From: Streptomyces brevispora | GTDB lineage: Bacteria > Actinomycetota > Actinomycetes > Streptomycetales > Streptomycetaceae | Length of the DNA: 64,000 nt | NCBI RefSeq assembly: GCF_007829885.1 | Contig: NZ_VIWW01000001.1 | Span: forward strand, 310,001-374,000 | Reading direction: 5' to 3' | Shown: in pieces, positions 12,137-21,242 of the stretch | Numbering within the stretch: position 1 is the stretch's first letter | How the letters are laid out: each line of letters starts with the position of its first letter | Made by a program: the position numbers and the translations under genes | Notes under the pieces: model-generated | Told to the model about the DNA's origin: nothing | Databases searched by the model: none | The model's input: the letters and a program-made list of their open reading frames with translations, nothing else

Positions 12137-13057
12137 CTACCAGCCACGGTTGGCGTAGCGCTCGGCCTCGGGCAGGGTGTCGCAGTTGATGCCGACCATG
12201 GCCTCGCCCAGGTTGCGGGAGGCGTCCGCGATGATCTTCGGGTCGTCGTAGAACGTGGTGGCCTTCACGATGGCGGCGGCGCGCTTGGCCGGGTCGCCGG
12301 ACTTGAAGATGCCGGAGCCGACGAAGACGCCCTCGGCGCCGAGCTGACGCATCAGCGCGGCGTCGGCCGGGGTGGCGACGCCGCCCGCGGAGAAGAGAAC
12401 GACGGGCAGCTTGCCGAGCTCGGCGACCTCCTTGACCAGCTCGTACGGGGCGCGCAGGTCCTTGGCCGCGGCGTACAGCTCGTTGTTGTCGTAGCCGCGC
12501 AGCCGGGCGATCTCGTTCTTGATCTGACGCAGGTGGCGGACGGCCTCGACGACGTTGCCGGTGCCGGCCTCGCCCTTCGAGCGGATCATGGCAGCGCCCT
12601 CGGCGATGCGGCGCAGGGCCTCGCCCAGGTTGGTGGCGCCACAGACGAACGGGGTGGTGAAGGCGAACTTGTCGCTGTGGTTGACCTCGTCGGCCGGGGT
12701 GAGCACCTCGGACTCGTCGATGTAGTCGACGCCGAGGGACTGGAGCACCTGGGCCTCGACGAAGTGCCCGATGCGGGACTTCGCCATGACCGGGATGGAG
12801 ACGGCCTCGATGATCTCCTCGATCATGTTCGGGTCGGACATCCGGGCCACGCCGCCGTCCTTACGGATGTCGGCCGGCACCCGCTCCAGAGCCATGACGG
12901 CCACGGCGCCCGCGTCCTCGGCGATCTTCGCCTGCTCTGCGTCGACGACGTCCATGATCACGCCGCCCTTGAGCTGCTCGGCCATGCCGCGCTTGACGCG
13001 GGCGGTGCCGGTGGCCGGGGAGTCGGCGGACTGCGGGGTGGTGGGAAGCGTGGACAC
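12137..13057 (-). CDS. pdxS: Pyridoxal 5'-phosphate synthase subunit PdxS
   Basis: Builds PLP from ribose 5-phosphate, glyceraldehyde 3-phosphate and ammonia supplied by PdxT. The product is 306 residues, a (beta/alpha)8 barrel with an extra N-terminal stretch ([17 protein letters not shown]) common in streptomycetes. Recognisable are [20 protein letters not shown], the catalytic lysine segment [16 protein letters not shown], and the phosphate-binding [17 protein letters not shown]. The start codon GTG at 13057 has AGTGAGG upstream. It is the first gene of pdxST. Confidence 0.98.
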   Translation of the reverse strand: MSTLPTTPQSADSPATGTARVKRGMAEQLKGGVIMDVVDAEQAKIAEDAGAVAVMALERVPADIRKDGGVARMSDPNMIEEIIEAVSIPVMAKSRIGHFVEAQVLQSLGVDYIDESEVLTPADEVNHSDKFAFTTPFVCGATNLGEALRRIAEGAAMIRSKGEAGTGNVVEAVRHLRQIKNEIARLRGYDNNELYAAAKDLRAPYELVKEVAELGKLPVVLFSAGGVATPADAALMRQLGAEGVFVGSGIFKSGDPAKRAAAIVKATTFYDDPKIIADASRNLGEAMVGINCDTLPEAERYANRGW

Positions 13058-13178
13058 GGATCGACCTCACTGGGAAATAGGACACTGAGCGTGCATGGGG
13101 GTGATGCACTGCTGAGCAAACTCCCCATGACCGGTCCACAGCAAGGGCCAATGGGAGGCCGGTGGATCGTTTTGGCCC

Positions 13179-13234
13179 GGTGGCGGGGCGGGCAGGGCCC
13201 GTGTCCGGTGGCAGGGCGGGCAGGGCCCGTGTCC
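13179..13234. repeat. 28-bp tandem duplication upstream of pdxS
   Basis: Two adjacent 28-base units (13179-13206 and 13207-13234) differ at one base; each contains GGGCGGGCAGGGCCCGTGTCC. It lies in the 240-base gap between pdxS and the next minus-strand gene, roughly 120-180 bases upstream of the pdxS start. It may be a replication slippage product or a spaced binding site. Confidence 0.85.
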
Positions 13235-13297
13235 GGTACGTACCGGCGGCCGGCGGCGCCTGCCGGAAGCCGTCCCGCCACGTGCGCCGTGCGGGCG

Positions 13298-13843
13298 TCA
13301 GCTGACGGGGCGGGCGGCGAGGGCGACCGGCGGTTCGTCGTCCATCTCGAAGGCGAGCGGGAACGGGGCGTGTCCGGCCAGCCGGAACCAGCGCACCGTG
13401 CGGTGACGGCGCAGCGCCCGGGCGGCCCGCACCGCGTCGTTGTGGAAGCGGCGCGCCATCGGGACCCGGCGGACGGCGGCGGCCAGTTCGGACGCGGCCT
13501 CCTCGCCGCCCGGGATCTCCTTCACCGTCTCCACCTGGGCCGGTTCGCCGAACACCGCGCGCAGCGCGGCGCTCAGTTCGCTCTCGGCGACCTCGCGTTG
13601 CTCCTCCTCCGCCTGCCGGGCGGCGTGCGCGGCCTCGTAGAGGACAATGGACGCGGCCGGGTCGAGGACTCCGGACGTGGCGAGTTCCTGGGTGACCGAG
13701 GCCCGGCGCAGCAGTTGTGCGTCGAGCGCGGCCCGGGCCGCGTCGATACGGGTGTGCAGACGGTCCAGACGGCCGGCGGTCCAACTGAGGTAGAGGCCGA
13801 TCGCGACGAGCACGACGACGGTCCAGATGAGGGTTTCGGTCAC
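13298..13843 (-). CDS. Membrane-anchored protein resembling LemA, function unknown
   Basis: 181 residues. An N-terminal helix (TLIWTVVVLVAIGLYLSWTAG) is followed by a helical domain with RLDRLHTRIDAARAALDAQL and LLRRASVTQELATSG, which resembles the layout of LemA-type proteins (membrane anchor, then a helical bundle beginning N-x-V-x-R-x-R-x-A). No enzymatic motif is seen. The GTG at 13843 is chosen because the membrane helix follows at once; the frame is open 25 codons further upstream but that part is Pro/Ala/Arg rich. It lies downstream of the PI-mannoside operon on the same strand, 108 bases from it, and may be a loosely linked envelope gene. Confidence 0.75.
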   Translation of the reverse strand: MTETLIWTVVVLVAIGLYLSWTAGRLDRLHTRIDAARAALDAQLLRRASVTQELATSGVLDPAASIVLYEAAHAARQAEEEQREVAESELSAALRAVFGEPAQVETVKEIPGGEEAASELAAAVRRVPMARRFHNDAVRAARALRRHRTVRWFRLAGHAPFPLAFEMDDEPPVALAARPVS

Positions 13844-13951
13844 GGGCCGAAGGCTACCGGTGACCGGGCACCGCACCGCCCCCTCGGCCGCCGGGAGGGC
13901 CGCCCGGAGAACCGGCACGGTTCAGGGGCTCCTGGGCGGTCCGACGGCCCC

Positions 13952-15112
13952 TCAGTCCCGCGTCAGCCCGAATCTGGCCCGCAGCCCCGTGCGTTCGTCC
14001 GTCGCCACCGACGCCGCCCCGTCCGTCACCGTCTCGTACACCGCGAGGATGTCCGCCCCCACCGTCGACCAGTCGAAGCGCCGCACATGTGCGACGCCGC
14101 GCTCCCGCAGCTCCGCCCGCCGCTCCGGGTCGCCCAGCAGCCGGATCGCCGACCCGGCCAGCGCGTCCGCGTCCTCGTTGGCGAACAGTTCGCCCGCCGC
14201 TCCCAGGTCCAGGACCTGGGCGAATGCGTCCAGGTCGCTGGCCAGGACCGGCGCGCCCGCCGACATGGCCTCGACCAGGATGATGCCGAAGCTCTCGCCG
14301 CCGGTGTTGGGCGCGACGTACACATCGACGCTGCGCAGCAGCCGCGCCTTGTCCTCGTCGCTCACCATGCCGAGGAACTCGACACGCGCACGCATCTCCT
14401 TCGGCAGCGAGGCGACGGCATCCTCCTCGTCGCCCCGGCCGGCCACCAGCAGCCTGGTGTCCGGGCGGGCGGCCAGGATCGCGGGCAGCGCCCGCATCAG
14501 AACGGGCAGGCCCTTGCGGGGTTCGTCGATGCGTCCGATGAAACCGATCGTGCCGCCCTGCCATTCGGGCCTGGGCTCGGCCGCGGCGAAGAACCCGACG
14601 TCGACACCGTTCGGAATGACCACCGCGTCGCCGCCCAGATGCTCGACCAGGGTGCGGCGCGCGTACTCGCTCACCGCGATGCGCGCGCTGATCTTCTCCA
14701 GCGCCGGCTGGAGGATCGGATACGCGGCGATCATCGCCCGGGAGCGCGGATTGGACGTGTGGAACGTGGCGACGATCGGCCCCTGAGCGGCCCAGCAGGC
14801 CAGCAGACCCAGCGACGGCGAGGTCGGCTCATGGATGTGGATCACGTCGAAGGTGCCGTCGTGCAGCCAGCGCCGTACCCGGGCGGCGGACAGGAATCCG
14901 AAGTTCAGCCGGGCCACCGACCCGTTGTACGGGACGGGCACGGCCCGGCCCGCGGACACCACGTACGGCGGGAGCGGCGTCTCGTCGTCGGCCGGGGCCA
15001 GCACGGACACCTGGTGGCCGAGCCGGATCAGATGCTCGGCGAGGTCCCGGATGTGGAACTGCACGCCGCCCGGTACGTCCCAGGAGTACGGGCAGACGAT
15101 GCCGATCTTCAC
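13952..15112 (-). CDS. pimA: Phosphatidyl-myo-inositol mannosyltransferase (GT4), PimA type
   Basis: Transfers mannose from GDP-mannose to phosphatidylinositol at the cytoplasmic face of the membrane, the first step of PI-mannoside synthesis. The product is 386 residues, a GT-B fold: N-terminal MKIGIVCPYSWDVPGGVQFH (glycine-rich acceptor loop), middle IPNGVDVGFF and GFIGRIDEPRKGLPVLM, and a C-terminal nucleotide-sugar segment with GESFGIILVEAMSAG (E-x7-E motif). The GTG at 15112 overlaps the stop of the acyltransferase gene (GTGA), placing it third in a coupled pgsA - acyltransferase - pimA operon, as in mycobacteria. Confidence 0.92.
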   Translation of the reverse strand: MKIGIVCPYSWDVPGGVQFHIRDLAEHLIRLGHQVSVLAPADDETPLPPYVVSAGRAVPVPYNGSVARLNFGFLSAARVRRWLHDGTFDVIHIHEPTSPSLGLLACWAAQGPIVATFHTSNPRSRAMIAAYPILQPALEKISARIAVSEYARRTLVEHLGGDAVVIPNGVDVGFFAAAEPRPEWQGGTIGFIGRIDEPRKGLPVLMRALPAILAARPDTRLLVAGRGDEEDAVASLPKEMRARVEFLGMVSDEDKARLLRSVDVYVAPNTGGESFGIILVEAMSAGAPVLASDLDAFAQVLDLGAAGELFANEDADALAGSAIRLLGDPERRAELRERGVAHVRRFDWSTVGADILAVYETVTDGAASVATDERTGLRARFGLTRD

Positions 15113-16044
15113 TGCTGGTCTCCGAGGGGTTCGAGGTCGGCGAGCCAGAGCCGTTGCAGCATGTGCCAGTCCTCCGGGTGCTCGGCGATTCCCAGGGCGA
15201 AGGCGTCGGCCAGTGCCTGTGTCATGACGGACGTGCGCTGCGCGCGGTCACCTGAGCCGGGAACCTCGACGGGCGGGTGGATCCGCGCCTTCATGACCGG
15301 CGTGTCGTCGTAGTTGAGCGTGACCGGCAGCAGCAGTGCCCCGGTCTGCTGGGCGAGCAGCGCCGGACCGGCCGGCATCCGGGCCGTGTCGCCGAAGAAC
15401 GTCACCTCGACGCCGGAGGCCGACAGATCGCGGTCGGCGACCAGGCAGACCAGGCCGCCCGCCCGCAGGCGCTGTGCCAGCGTTCCGAACGCGGTCCCGC
15501 CGTTGTGTGCCAGGACCTCCATGCCCAGTCCCTCGCGGTACGCCACGAACCGGTCGTACAGCGACTCGGGCTTCAGCCGCTCGGCGACCGTGGTGAACGG
15601 GACCCGCAGATCCGTGGTGACCCACGCGCCCGCCAGATCCCAGTTCCCCAGGTGCGGCAGGGCCAGAACGACACCGCGTCCCGCGGCGAGCCCCTCGGTC
15701 AGCCGGTGCGCGTCTGTCACGTCTATGGAGGCCTTGATCCGCCGCGCACTCCAGGTGGGCAGCCGGAACGACTCCATCCAGTACCGCATGTACGAGCGCA
15801 TCCCGGCCCTGGACAGCTCGGCGAGACGCGCCGGGCTCGCGTCCGGCACGACCCGCGCCAGATTCGACTCCAGCCTCAGCACGCTCTTGCCGCGCCGCTT
15901 CCACACCTGGTCGGCGATGGTGCGGAAGAGCGCCCGCGCAGCCGGTTCGGGAAGCTTCTTCACGGCGGCCCAGCCGAGTCCGTACAGCCCGTCGCTGAGC
16001 CGTTCCTTGGGACCGGGCTTCGCGTCCTCGGGCGGGTGGCTCAC
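15109..16044 (-). CDS. PI-mannoside acyltransferase, LpxL/HtrB family (PatA-like)
   Basis: 311 residues of the lysophospholipid acyltransferase superfamily. The catalytic H-x4-D motif is in LPHLGNWDLAGAW, and the family GGTAFGTLAQRLRAGG and substrate-binding regions follow. It likely acylates the mannose of PIM using acyl-CoA, as PatA does in mycobacteria; this assignment rests on its position between a PIP synthase and a pimA-type gene. The GTG start at 16044 overlaps the pgsA stop (GTGA), and its own stop overlaps pimA, so all three are translationally coupled. No membrane anchor is obvious. Confidence 0.9.
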   Translation of the reverse strand: MSHPPEDAKPGPKERLSDGLYGLGWAAVKKLPEPAARALFRTIADQVWKRRGKSVLRLESNLARVVPDASPARLAELSRAGMRSYMRYWMESFRLPTWSARRIKASIDVTDAHRLTEGLAAGRGVVLALPHLGNWDLAGAWVTTDLRVPFTTVAERLKPESLYDRFVAYREGLGMEVLAHNGGTAFGTLAQRLRAGGLVCLVADRDLSASGVEVTFFGDTARMPAGPALLAQQTGALLLPVTLNYDDTPVMKARIHPPVEVPGSGDRAQRTSVMTQALADAFALGIAEHPEDWHMLQRLWLADLEPLGDQQ

Positions 16045-16721
16045 TTCGCGTCCTCGCTCCCCCGGTCCGCCGTGGCCGACCGGGCGGCGGCCTCGTCGGC
16101 CTCCGCGGACTCGCGGCGCACCGTCACGACGCGCTGCACGAGCGTCACCAGGCTGCCCGCGGCGACGATCCAGAGCGCGATCGGGAGCAGGATCTCGATC
16201 GCCGGCACTCCGAACTTGTGCAGACCGGCGAGTCCGGCCGCCACGAGTGAGATCACCAGTCGCTCGGCACGCTCCACGAGCCCGTTGACCGCGACCGGCA
16301 GACCGATCGACTCACCGCGTGCCTTGGTGTACGAAACCACCTGACCGCTTGCGAGACAGAAGATCGCGACCGCGCACAGGACGTTGTCGTCGCCGCTGCC
16401 CGCGTACCAGAGGGCGAAGCCGGCGAAGATCGCCCCGTCGGCCACCCGGTCGAGCGTCGAGTCGAGGAACGCGCCCCACCGGCTGGAGATACCGGCCTGC
16501 CGCGCCATGTTCCCGTCGACGAGGTCGGAGAAGACGAAGATCGTGATGACGATCGTGCCCCAGAAGAACTCCCCCATCGGGTAGAAGACCAGCGCACCTG
16601 CCATCACCCCGGCCGTGCCGATCAGAGTGACCGCGTCAGGACTCACGCCGAGACGGAGCAGCAGTGCGGCGAACGGCGTGAGGACACGCGTGAAGAATGC
16701 ACGCGCGTACTTGTTCAGCAT
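16041..16721 (-). CDS. pgsA: CDP-alcohol phosphatidyltransferase, phosphatidylinositol phosphate synthase
   Basis: 226-residue membrane enzyme that transfers a diacylglycerol phosphate from CDP-DAG to inositol 1-phosphate, giving phosphatidylinositol phosphate. The complete motif D-x2-DG-x2-AR-x8-G-x3-D-x3-D is present: DLVDG-NMAR-QAGISSRW-GAFLD-STLD. At least five hydrophobic helices are visible. Its position at the head of the acyltransferase/pimA operon argues for the inositol phosphate substrate rather than glycerol phosphate. The start ATG gives MLNKYARAFFTRVLTPF. The gene symbol follows the actinobacterial annotation habit; pis is also used. Confidence 0.9.
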   Translation of the reverse strand: MLNKYARAFFTRVLTPFAALLLRLGVSPDAVTLIGTAGVMAGALVFYPMGEFFWGTIVITIFVFSDLVDGNMARQAGISSRWGAFLDSTLDRVADGAIFAGFALWYAGSGDDNVLCAVAIFCLASGQVVSYTKARGESIGLPVAVNGLVERAERLVISLVAAGLAGLHKFGVPAIEILLPIALWIVAAGSLVTLVQRVVTVRRESAEADEAAARSATADRGSEDAK

Positions 16722-17048
16722 GGCCTTCCCGAGGGTTCGGTGGCCGCATGGCCCCGTCGGCCACCGGCTGGCCCATCGTAGTCACCACCGCCGCACTCCA
16801 CCGTCCGGGCACCCCCGGGCTTCCGGGTCCGGTCGTGCGGATCGTGCCGCAACCACGGCCCCGTCCGGACGGTGGGCCCGGGCCGCGGCTCATGACGTAT
16901 GGACGCATCCCGGACGGAGTGGAAAGCTCGGAAGTACCGCGGGCGTCGCCGAAGCCGCCGTGGCGGCTCCCCCGTGCCCGTGCACCCACTCCCCACCCCG
17001 CGCCCGGCGGTTCTCCCGCCCCGCGCCATCACCTGGGAGGCACACACC
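16722..17048. promoter_or_regulatory. Divergent intergenic region between pgsA and the EF-G paralogue
   Basis: 327 bases between divergently read starts, so promoters for both the PIM operon and the EF-G-like gene must lie here. I see no convincing gene: the plus frame upstream of 17049 is open for 50 codons but Arg/Pro rich and lacks a ribosome site. The last bases before 17049 carry GGGAGG. No clear operator palindrome was found. Confidence 0.5.
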
Positions 17049-19274
17049 ATGGGCGACAAGGCGCACGCACACACCGGGGCCGCCGGAAGAGCGTCGACGG
17101 CCGGCCACCCCTCCTCCATACGGAACGTGGTGCTGGTCGGCCACAGCGGCTCGGGCAAGACCACTCTCGTCGAGGCGCTCGCACAGACCGCGGGCGCGGT
17201 CAACCGGGCCGGCCGGGTCGAGGACGGCAGTACGGTCTCCGACCACGACGGCATCGAGCACCGGCAGCGACGCTCCGTACAGCTCTCCCTCGTCCCCGTC
17301 GAATGGGGCGGGGTCAGGATCAATCTGCTGGACACCCCGGGATACGCGGATTTCGTCGGGGAACTCAGGGCCGGTCTGCGAGCGGCGGACGCGGCTCTCT
17401 TCGTTGTCTCGGCGGCCCAGGAGGCCGACGCCGTGGCCGGTGCCACCCGCGCCGTCTGGGAGGAGTGCGCGGCCGTCGGCATGCCTCGCGCCATCGTCGT
17501 CACCCACCTCGACACCGCCCGCACCTCGTTCGACGCGATGACGCGGATCTGCGGCGAGATCTTCGGCGGCGACGACCCCGACGCCGTACTCCCGCTCCAC
17601 CTGCCCGTGCACGGGCCCGAGGGCCCCGACGGCCACGCCCCGCTGACCGGGCTCACCGGACTGCTCTCCCAGCGGATCTTCGACTACTCCAGCGGCGAGC
17701 GGACCCAGAACCCGCCCGCCGAGGACCAGCAGGGCGCCCTGGCCGACGCCCGTAACCGGCTCATCGAAGGGATCATCGCCGAGAGCGAGGACGAGACCCT
17801 GATGGACCGCTACCTCGACGGCGCGGACATCGACGTCAAGACACTCGTCGACGACCTGGAACGCGCCGTCGCACGCGGCACCTTCCACCCCGTTCTCACC
17901 GCTGCCCCCGCCACCGAGGGCGCCCACCAGGGCATCGGCACCGTCGAACTCCTCGACCTGATCACCGGCGGCTTCCCGACCCCGCTCGAACGCCCGCTCC
18001 CCGCCGTCACCACCCTGCACGGCGATCCGCTCCCCGCCCTCGGCTGCGACGCCCGGGGACCACTGGTCGCCGAGGTCGTCAAGACGGCCTCCGACCCCTA
18101 CGTCGGCCGGCTCTCCCTGGTGCGCGTCTTCTCCGGCACCCTGCGCTCCGACGACACCGTGCACGTATTCGGCCACGGGCTCACCGACCCCGGCCACGAG
18201 GCCAGGCCCTTCCACGAGTCGGAGATCCGTGTCGGCGCGCTCTCCTCACCGTTCGGCAAGCAGCAGCGCCCCCTCACCGAGTGCGTCGCCGGGGATCTCG
18301 CCTGCGTGGCCCGGCTGGGCACCGCCGAGACCGGCGACACCCTGTCCGACCCGGACCACCCGCTGCTGATGGAACCCTGGACCATGCCCGACCCGCTGCT
18401 GCCGCTGGCCATCGAGGCGCACAGCAAGGCCGACGAGGACAAGCTCTCCGAGAGCCTCGCACGGCTGGTCGCCGAGGACCCCACCATGCGCCTGGAGCAG
18501 AACCAGGACACCCACCAGGTGGTCCTGTGGTGCCTGGGTGAGGCCCATCTGGACGTGGCGCTCGACCGGCTGCGCAGCCGGTACGGGGTCCAGGTCGACG
18601 CGGTCCCCCACCGCGTGGCCCTGCGCGAGACCTTCGCGGGCCCGTCCACCGGACGCGGCCGGCACGTCAAGCAGTCCGGTGGCCACGGCCAGTACGCCAT
18701 CTGCGAGATCGACGTCGAGCCCCTGCCACCGGGATCCGGCATCGAGTTCATCGACAAGGTGGTCGGCGGATCGGTACCGCGCCAGTTCATCCCGTCCGTC
18801 GAGAAGGGCATCCGCACCCAGGCCGCCCGCGGCGTCGCCACCGGGCACCCGCTCGTCGACCTGCGGGTCACCCTACGGGACGGGAAGTCCCACTCCGTGG
18901 ACTCCTCCGACGCCGCCTTCCAGACCGCAGGCGCCCTGGCCCTGCGCGAAGCCGCAGCGGACACCCGCATCCAACTGCTCGAACCGGTCGCCGAGATCCG
19001 CGCCCTGGTCCCCGACGACTGTGTCGGCCAGGTGATGAGCGATCTCTCGGGTCGCCGCGGGCGGGTGGTCGGCACGGAACAGTCCGGGCCCGGACGCACC
19101 CTCGTACGGGCCGAGGTGCCGGAGCTGGAGATCGGCCGGTACGCGGTCGACCTGCGCTCCCTGTCCCACGGCGCCGGCCGCTTCGACCGCACGTACACCC
19201 GCCACGAGGCCATGCCCACGCAACTCGCGGACCGGATGCGCGAACAACAGCACAACGGCGTGAACGGCACCTGA
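17049..19274 (+). CDS. Elongation factor G-like GTPase (EF-G2 type)
   Basis: 741 residues with the full EF-G domain layout: GTPase domain, beta barrel, domains III-V. The P-loop is GHSGSGKT (canonical EF-G: GHVDHGKT), G3 is DTPGYADF, and at the G4 position it has THLD where EF-G has NKMD. Domain IV has the glycine-rich RGRHVKQSGGHGQYAICEI, matching an EF-G family segment. Such changes are typical of the actinobacterial EF-G2-like group, whose role is not settled; it is unlikely to be the main translocase. The ATG at 17049 follows GGGAGG. It is transcribed away from the pgsA operon. Confidence 0.85.
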   Translation: MGDKAHAHTGAAGRASTAGHPSSIRNVVLVGHSGSGKTTLVEALAQTAGAVNRAGRVEDGSTVSDHDGIEHRQRRSVQLSLVPVEWGGVRINLLDTPGYADFVGELRAGLRAADAALFVVSAAQEADAVAGATRAVWEECAAVGMPRAIVVTHLDTARTSFDAMTRICGEIFGGDDPDAVLPLHLPVHGPEGPDGHAPLTGLTGLLSQRIFDYSSGERTQNPPAEDQQGALADARNRLIEGIIAESEDETLMDRYLDGADIDVKTLVDDLERAVARGTFHPVLTAAPATEGAHQGIGTVELLDLITGGFPTPLERPLPAVTTLHGDPLPALGCDARGPLVAEVVKTASDPYVGRLSLVRVFSGTLRSDDTVHVFGHGLTDPGHEARPFHESEIRVGALSSPFGKQQRPLTECVAGDLACVARLGTAETGDTLSDPDHPLLMEPWTMPDPLLPLAIEAHSKADEDKLSESLARLVAEDPTMRLEQNQDTHQVVLWCLGEAHLDVALDRLRSRYGVQVDAVPHRVALRETFAGPSTGRGRHVKQSGGHGQYAICEIDVEPLPPGSGIEFIDKVVGGSVPRQFIPSVEKGIRTQAARGVATGHPLVDLRVTLRDGKSHSVDSSDAAFQTAGALALREAAADTRIQLLEPVAEIRALVPDDCVGQVMSDLSGRRGRVVGTEQSGPGRTLVRAEVPELEIGRYAVDLRSLSHGAGRFDRTYTRHEAMPTQLADRMREQQHNGVNGT

Positions 19275-19422
19275 CGCACCGCGTCCCCCACGGTTGTCCA
19301 CAGGGCCGGACACCGAATCGATCCGGACGATACGCTGTGGTCCCAGCTCAGAAAGTGTGCCGGGCACGGCAGTTGGGAAACAGCCGCAGGAGCGGTTCCT
19401 TGGCGGGCGAGTGGGGGCGACA

Positions 19423-21093
19423 GTGGCCAACGACGGATTCGATTTCTCTCCCGGAGCGCAGATTCCACTTCAGGGAGCAGCGGGAGCGGCGGTGGCGACG
19501 AACGCCCTCGCCTCTGCCGCGTACCGCGACAGCCCGGTGGACGAGATCCTCAAGGCCAACAGCGAGTGGCACAAGTCCGAGGTGAAGGCCGGCCGGTCCA
19601 AGTTCATCAAGTCCGACTACTTCAAACCCAACCTCGGCGAGGCCTTCTCCCGCGCCGTACAGGAACGCACGCTGGGCGGCGCCCGCAAGGCACTGATCCA
19701 GTCCTTCGGCAGCGATCCGCAGACCGTCGTCGAGCACTGTCTGTCCGCGTCCCGGCTCCGCAAGGCGCGCGATACCAAGCTCACCGTGGTGACCGCCCTG
19801 TTCGGCTTCCTCTTCCTGCCCGGAATGCTGTTGTGGGTCATCGCGTTCCGGCTGCGCGACGCCCTCTCCAACACCAAGGACAAGGGCCTCTCCGGCCTTG
19901 GCAGCGCCCTGCTGCCGATCATCGGGATCGCCGCGGTGTTCTTCCTGATCAAGATGCCCCTCACCGGATTCCTGGGGCTCTACGTGCGGGCGATGGTCGT
20001 CGCCCCCGTCATCGGCTGGCTGATCGCCAAGCGGATCGCCGAGGCCTCCGCCCAGGACATGCGTGTCCGCTGGGAAGGCCTCCTCTCCGGCGGCGGTGTC
20101 GTCGCCAAGATCCCCGAAGCCGTACCGAAGAACCCGAGCGAGACCGCCCGTGAGGCACTCCGGCAGGGCCTGGAGAAGCTCTCGGCGGAGCAGCAGTCCA
20201 ACTCGGTCTTCTACGCCGGCCCCAAGGGCATCCTGGGCATGGGCACCCGCTGGGGCAGCTGGCAGCTCGCCGAGGACCTCGTGGCCAAGGATCCCGGCAA
20301 GGAGTTCCACCAGTTCCGCAGCTGGGACCTGGTACGCGTCATCCACGACCAGCTCAAGATGCTGGAACGCGGCCCGCTGAACACCGGCGGCTTCCCCAAG
20401 CCCTCGGTCACCCACTGGATCGTGTCGCCCGTCGGTGAGAACGCCGACTCGGTCTCCCGCCCGGCGGGCGAGGACGTCGCCACCTTCCAGGTCAAGCCGC
20501 ACGAGATACAGCGGATCTGCAACCACCAGCAGTTCGGCGGCGGTGACCGCCACTACCTCGGCGTCCAGTTCACCCTCTGGGACGGCCAGTTGGTCATCAC
20601 CATGATGATCACCGTCACCGTGCTCTTCGAGACCCTGCGCATCGAGGTCACCGGACACGCGCTCGGACCGGTCCACTCCCTGTTCACCAGCAAACCCGCC
20701 GCCAAGAAGAAGACGGTCAACAAGACCGTCAGGTTCTGGGAGACCCGCGACATCACGCTGGCGCTGGTCGAGTCCCACGAGGTCGTCCGCCTCGCCCTGC
20801 GTGCCCCGTTCACCTGGTACCCGCCGCTGCTCGACTACCTCGGCGGCAAGATCGCGCTGCCGGAACCGTTCGGGCTGCGGCATGCCTGGGCCGAGAAGCC
20901 GTGGCGCCACCGCTTCATGGCCGACGACGCGATGCGTGCGGCCACGCCGGTGCTGCGCGTGGTGCACAGCGCCGTCATCAAGGTGCTGGACGAGAACGGC
21001 GTCGACACCGAGCGCTTCGGCAACCGCTCGTCGATACTGAGCGGACTCGTCCAGGACCCGACCCCGCGCAAGGCCGACCTGTACGACGCGTAG
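19423..21093 (+). CDS. Conserved streptomycete membrane protein, function unknown
   Basis: 556 residues. I do not recognise a functional family. Hydrophobic segments are VVTALFGFLFLPGMLLWVIAF (about residues 123-143), LLPIIGIAAVFFLIKMPLTG with the following helix (165-205), and LVITMMITVTVLFETLR near 390. The regions between are hydrophilic and well structured (no low complexity), with a large cytoplasmic or external domain from about 215 to 385. GTG at 19423 is preferred, with GGGGG 6-9 bases upstream; an in-frame GTG at 19411 is an alternative. It is 148 bases after the EF-G-like gene and ends before a strong terminator. Confidence 0.85.
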   Translation: MANDGFDFSPGAQIPLQGAAGAAVATNALASAAYRDSPVDEILKANSEWHKSEVKAGRSKFIKSDYFKPNLGEAFSRAVQERTLGGARKALIQSFGSDPQTVVEHCLSASRLRKARDTKLTVVTALFGFLFLPGMLLWVIAFRLRDALSNTKDKGLSGLGSALLPIIGIAAVFFLIKMPLTGFLGLYVRAMVVAPVIGWLIAKRIAEASAQDMRVRWEGLLSGGGVVAKIPEAVPKNPSETAREALRQGLEKLSAEQQSNSVFYAGPKGILGMGTRWGSWQLAEDLVAKDPGKEFHQFRSWDLVRVIHDQLKMLERGPLNTGGFPKPSVTHWIVSPVGENADSVSRPAGEDVATFQVKPHEIQRICNHQQFGGGDRHYLGVQFTLWDGQLVITMMITVTVLFETLRIEVTGHALGPVHSLFTSKPAAKKKTVNKTVRFWETRDITLALVESHEVVRLALRAPFTWYPPLLDYLGGKIALPEPFGLRHAWAEKPWRHRFMADDAMRAATPVLRVVHSAVIKVLDENGVDTERFGNRSSILSGLVQDPTPRKADLYDA

Positions 21094-21113
21094 ACGCCGG
21101 CCACGCGCACACA

Positions 21114-21147
21114 CGTAGGGCGCCCCGGAGAACCGGGGCGCCCTACG
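21114..21147. terminator. 15-bp hairpin between convergent genes
   Basis: Arms 21114-21128 and 21133-21147 are exact reverse complements with loop agaa. It follows the plus-strand membrane protein gene and faces the end of the HIT gene on the minus strand, so it can act on both. Confidence 0.85.
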
Positions 21148-21242
21148 GTGAAAGCCGGATCGAAGCGCGGCCGACCACCGGACCGGAGGCCGGACCGAAC
21201 ACCGGATCGGATGGATCGGTCGAATCAGGCTGTGCGGACGGG

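Noticed and set aside
12533-15313. A 926-codon open frame on the plus strand through pdxS, the LemA-like gene and pimA
   Set aside because: It is antisense to three well-supported genes; its protein is low-complexity Gly/Arg/Asp rich, as expected of the third-base shadow in high-GC DNA.
16890-18215. A 441-codon minus frame antisense to the EF-G paralogue
   Set aside because: It has no ribosome site or motif, and runs across the intergenic region; the plus-strand product is clearly EF-G-like.
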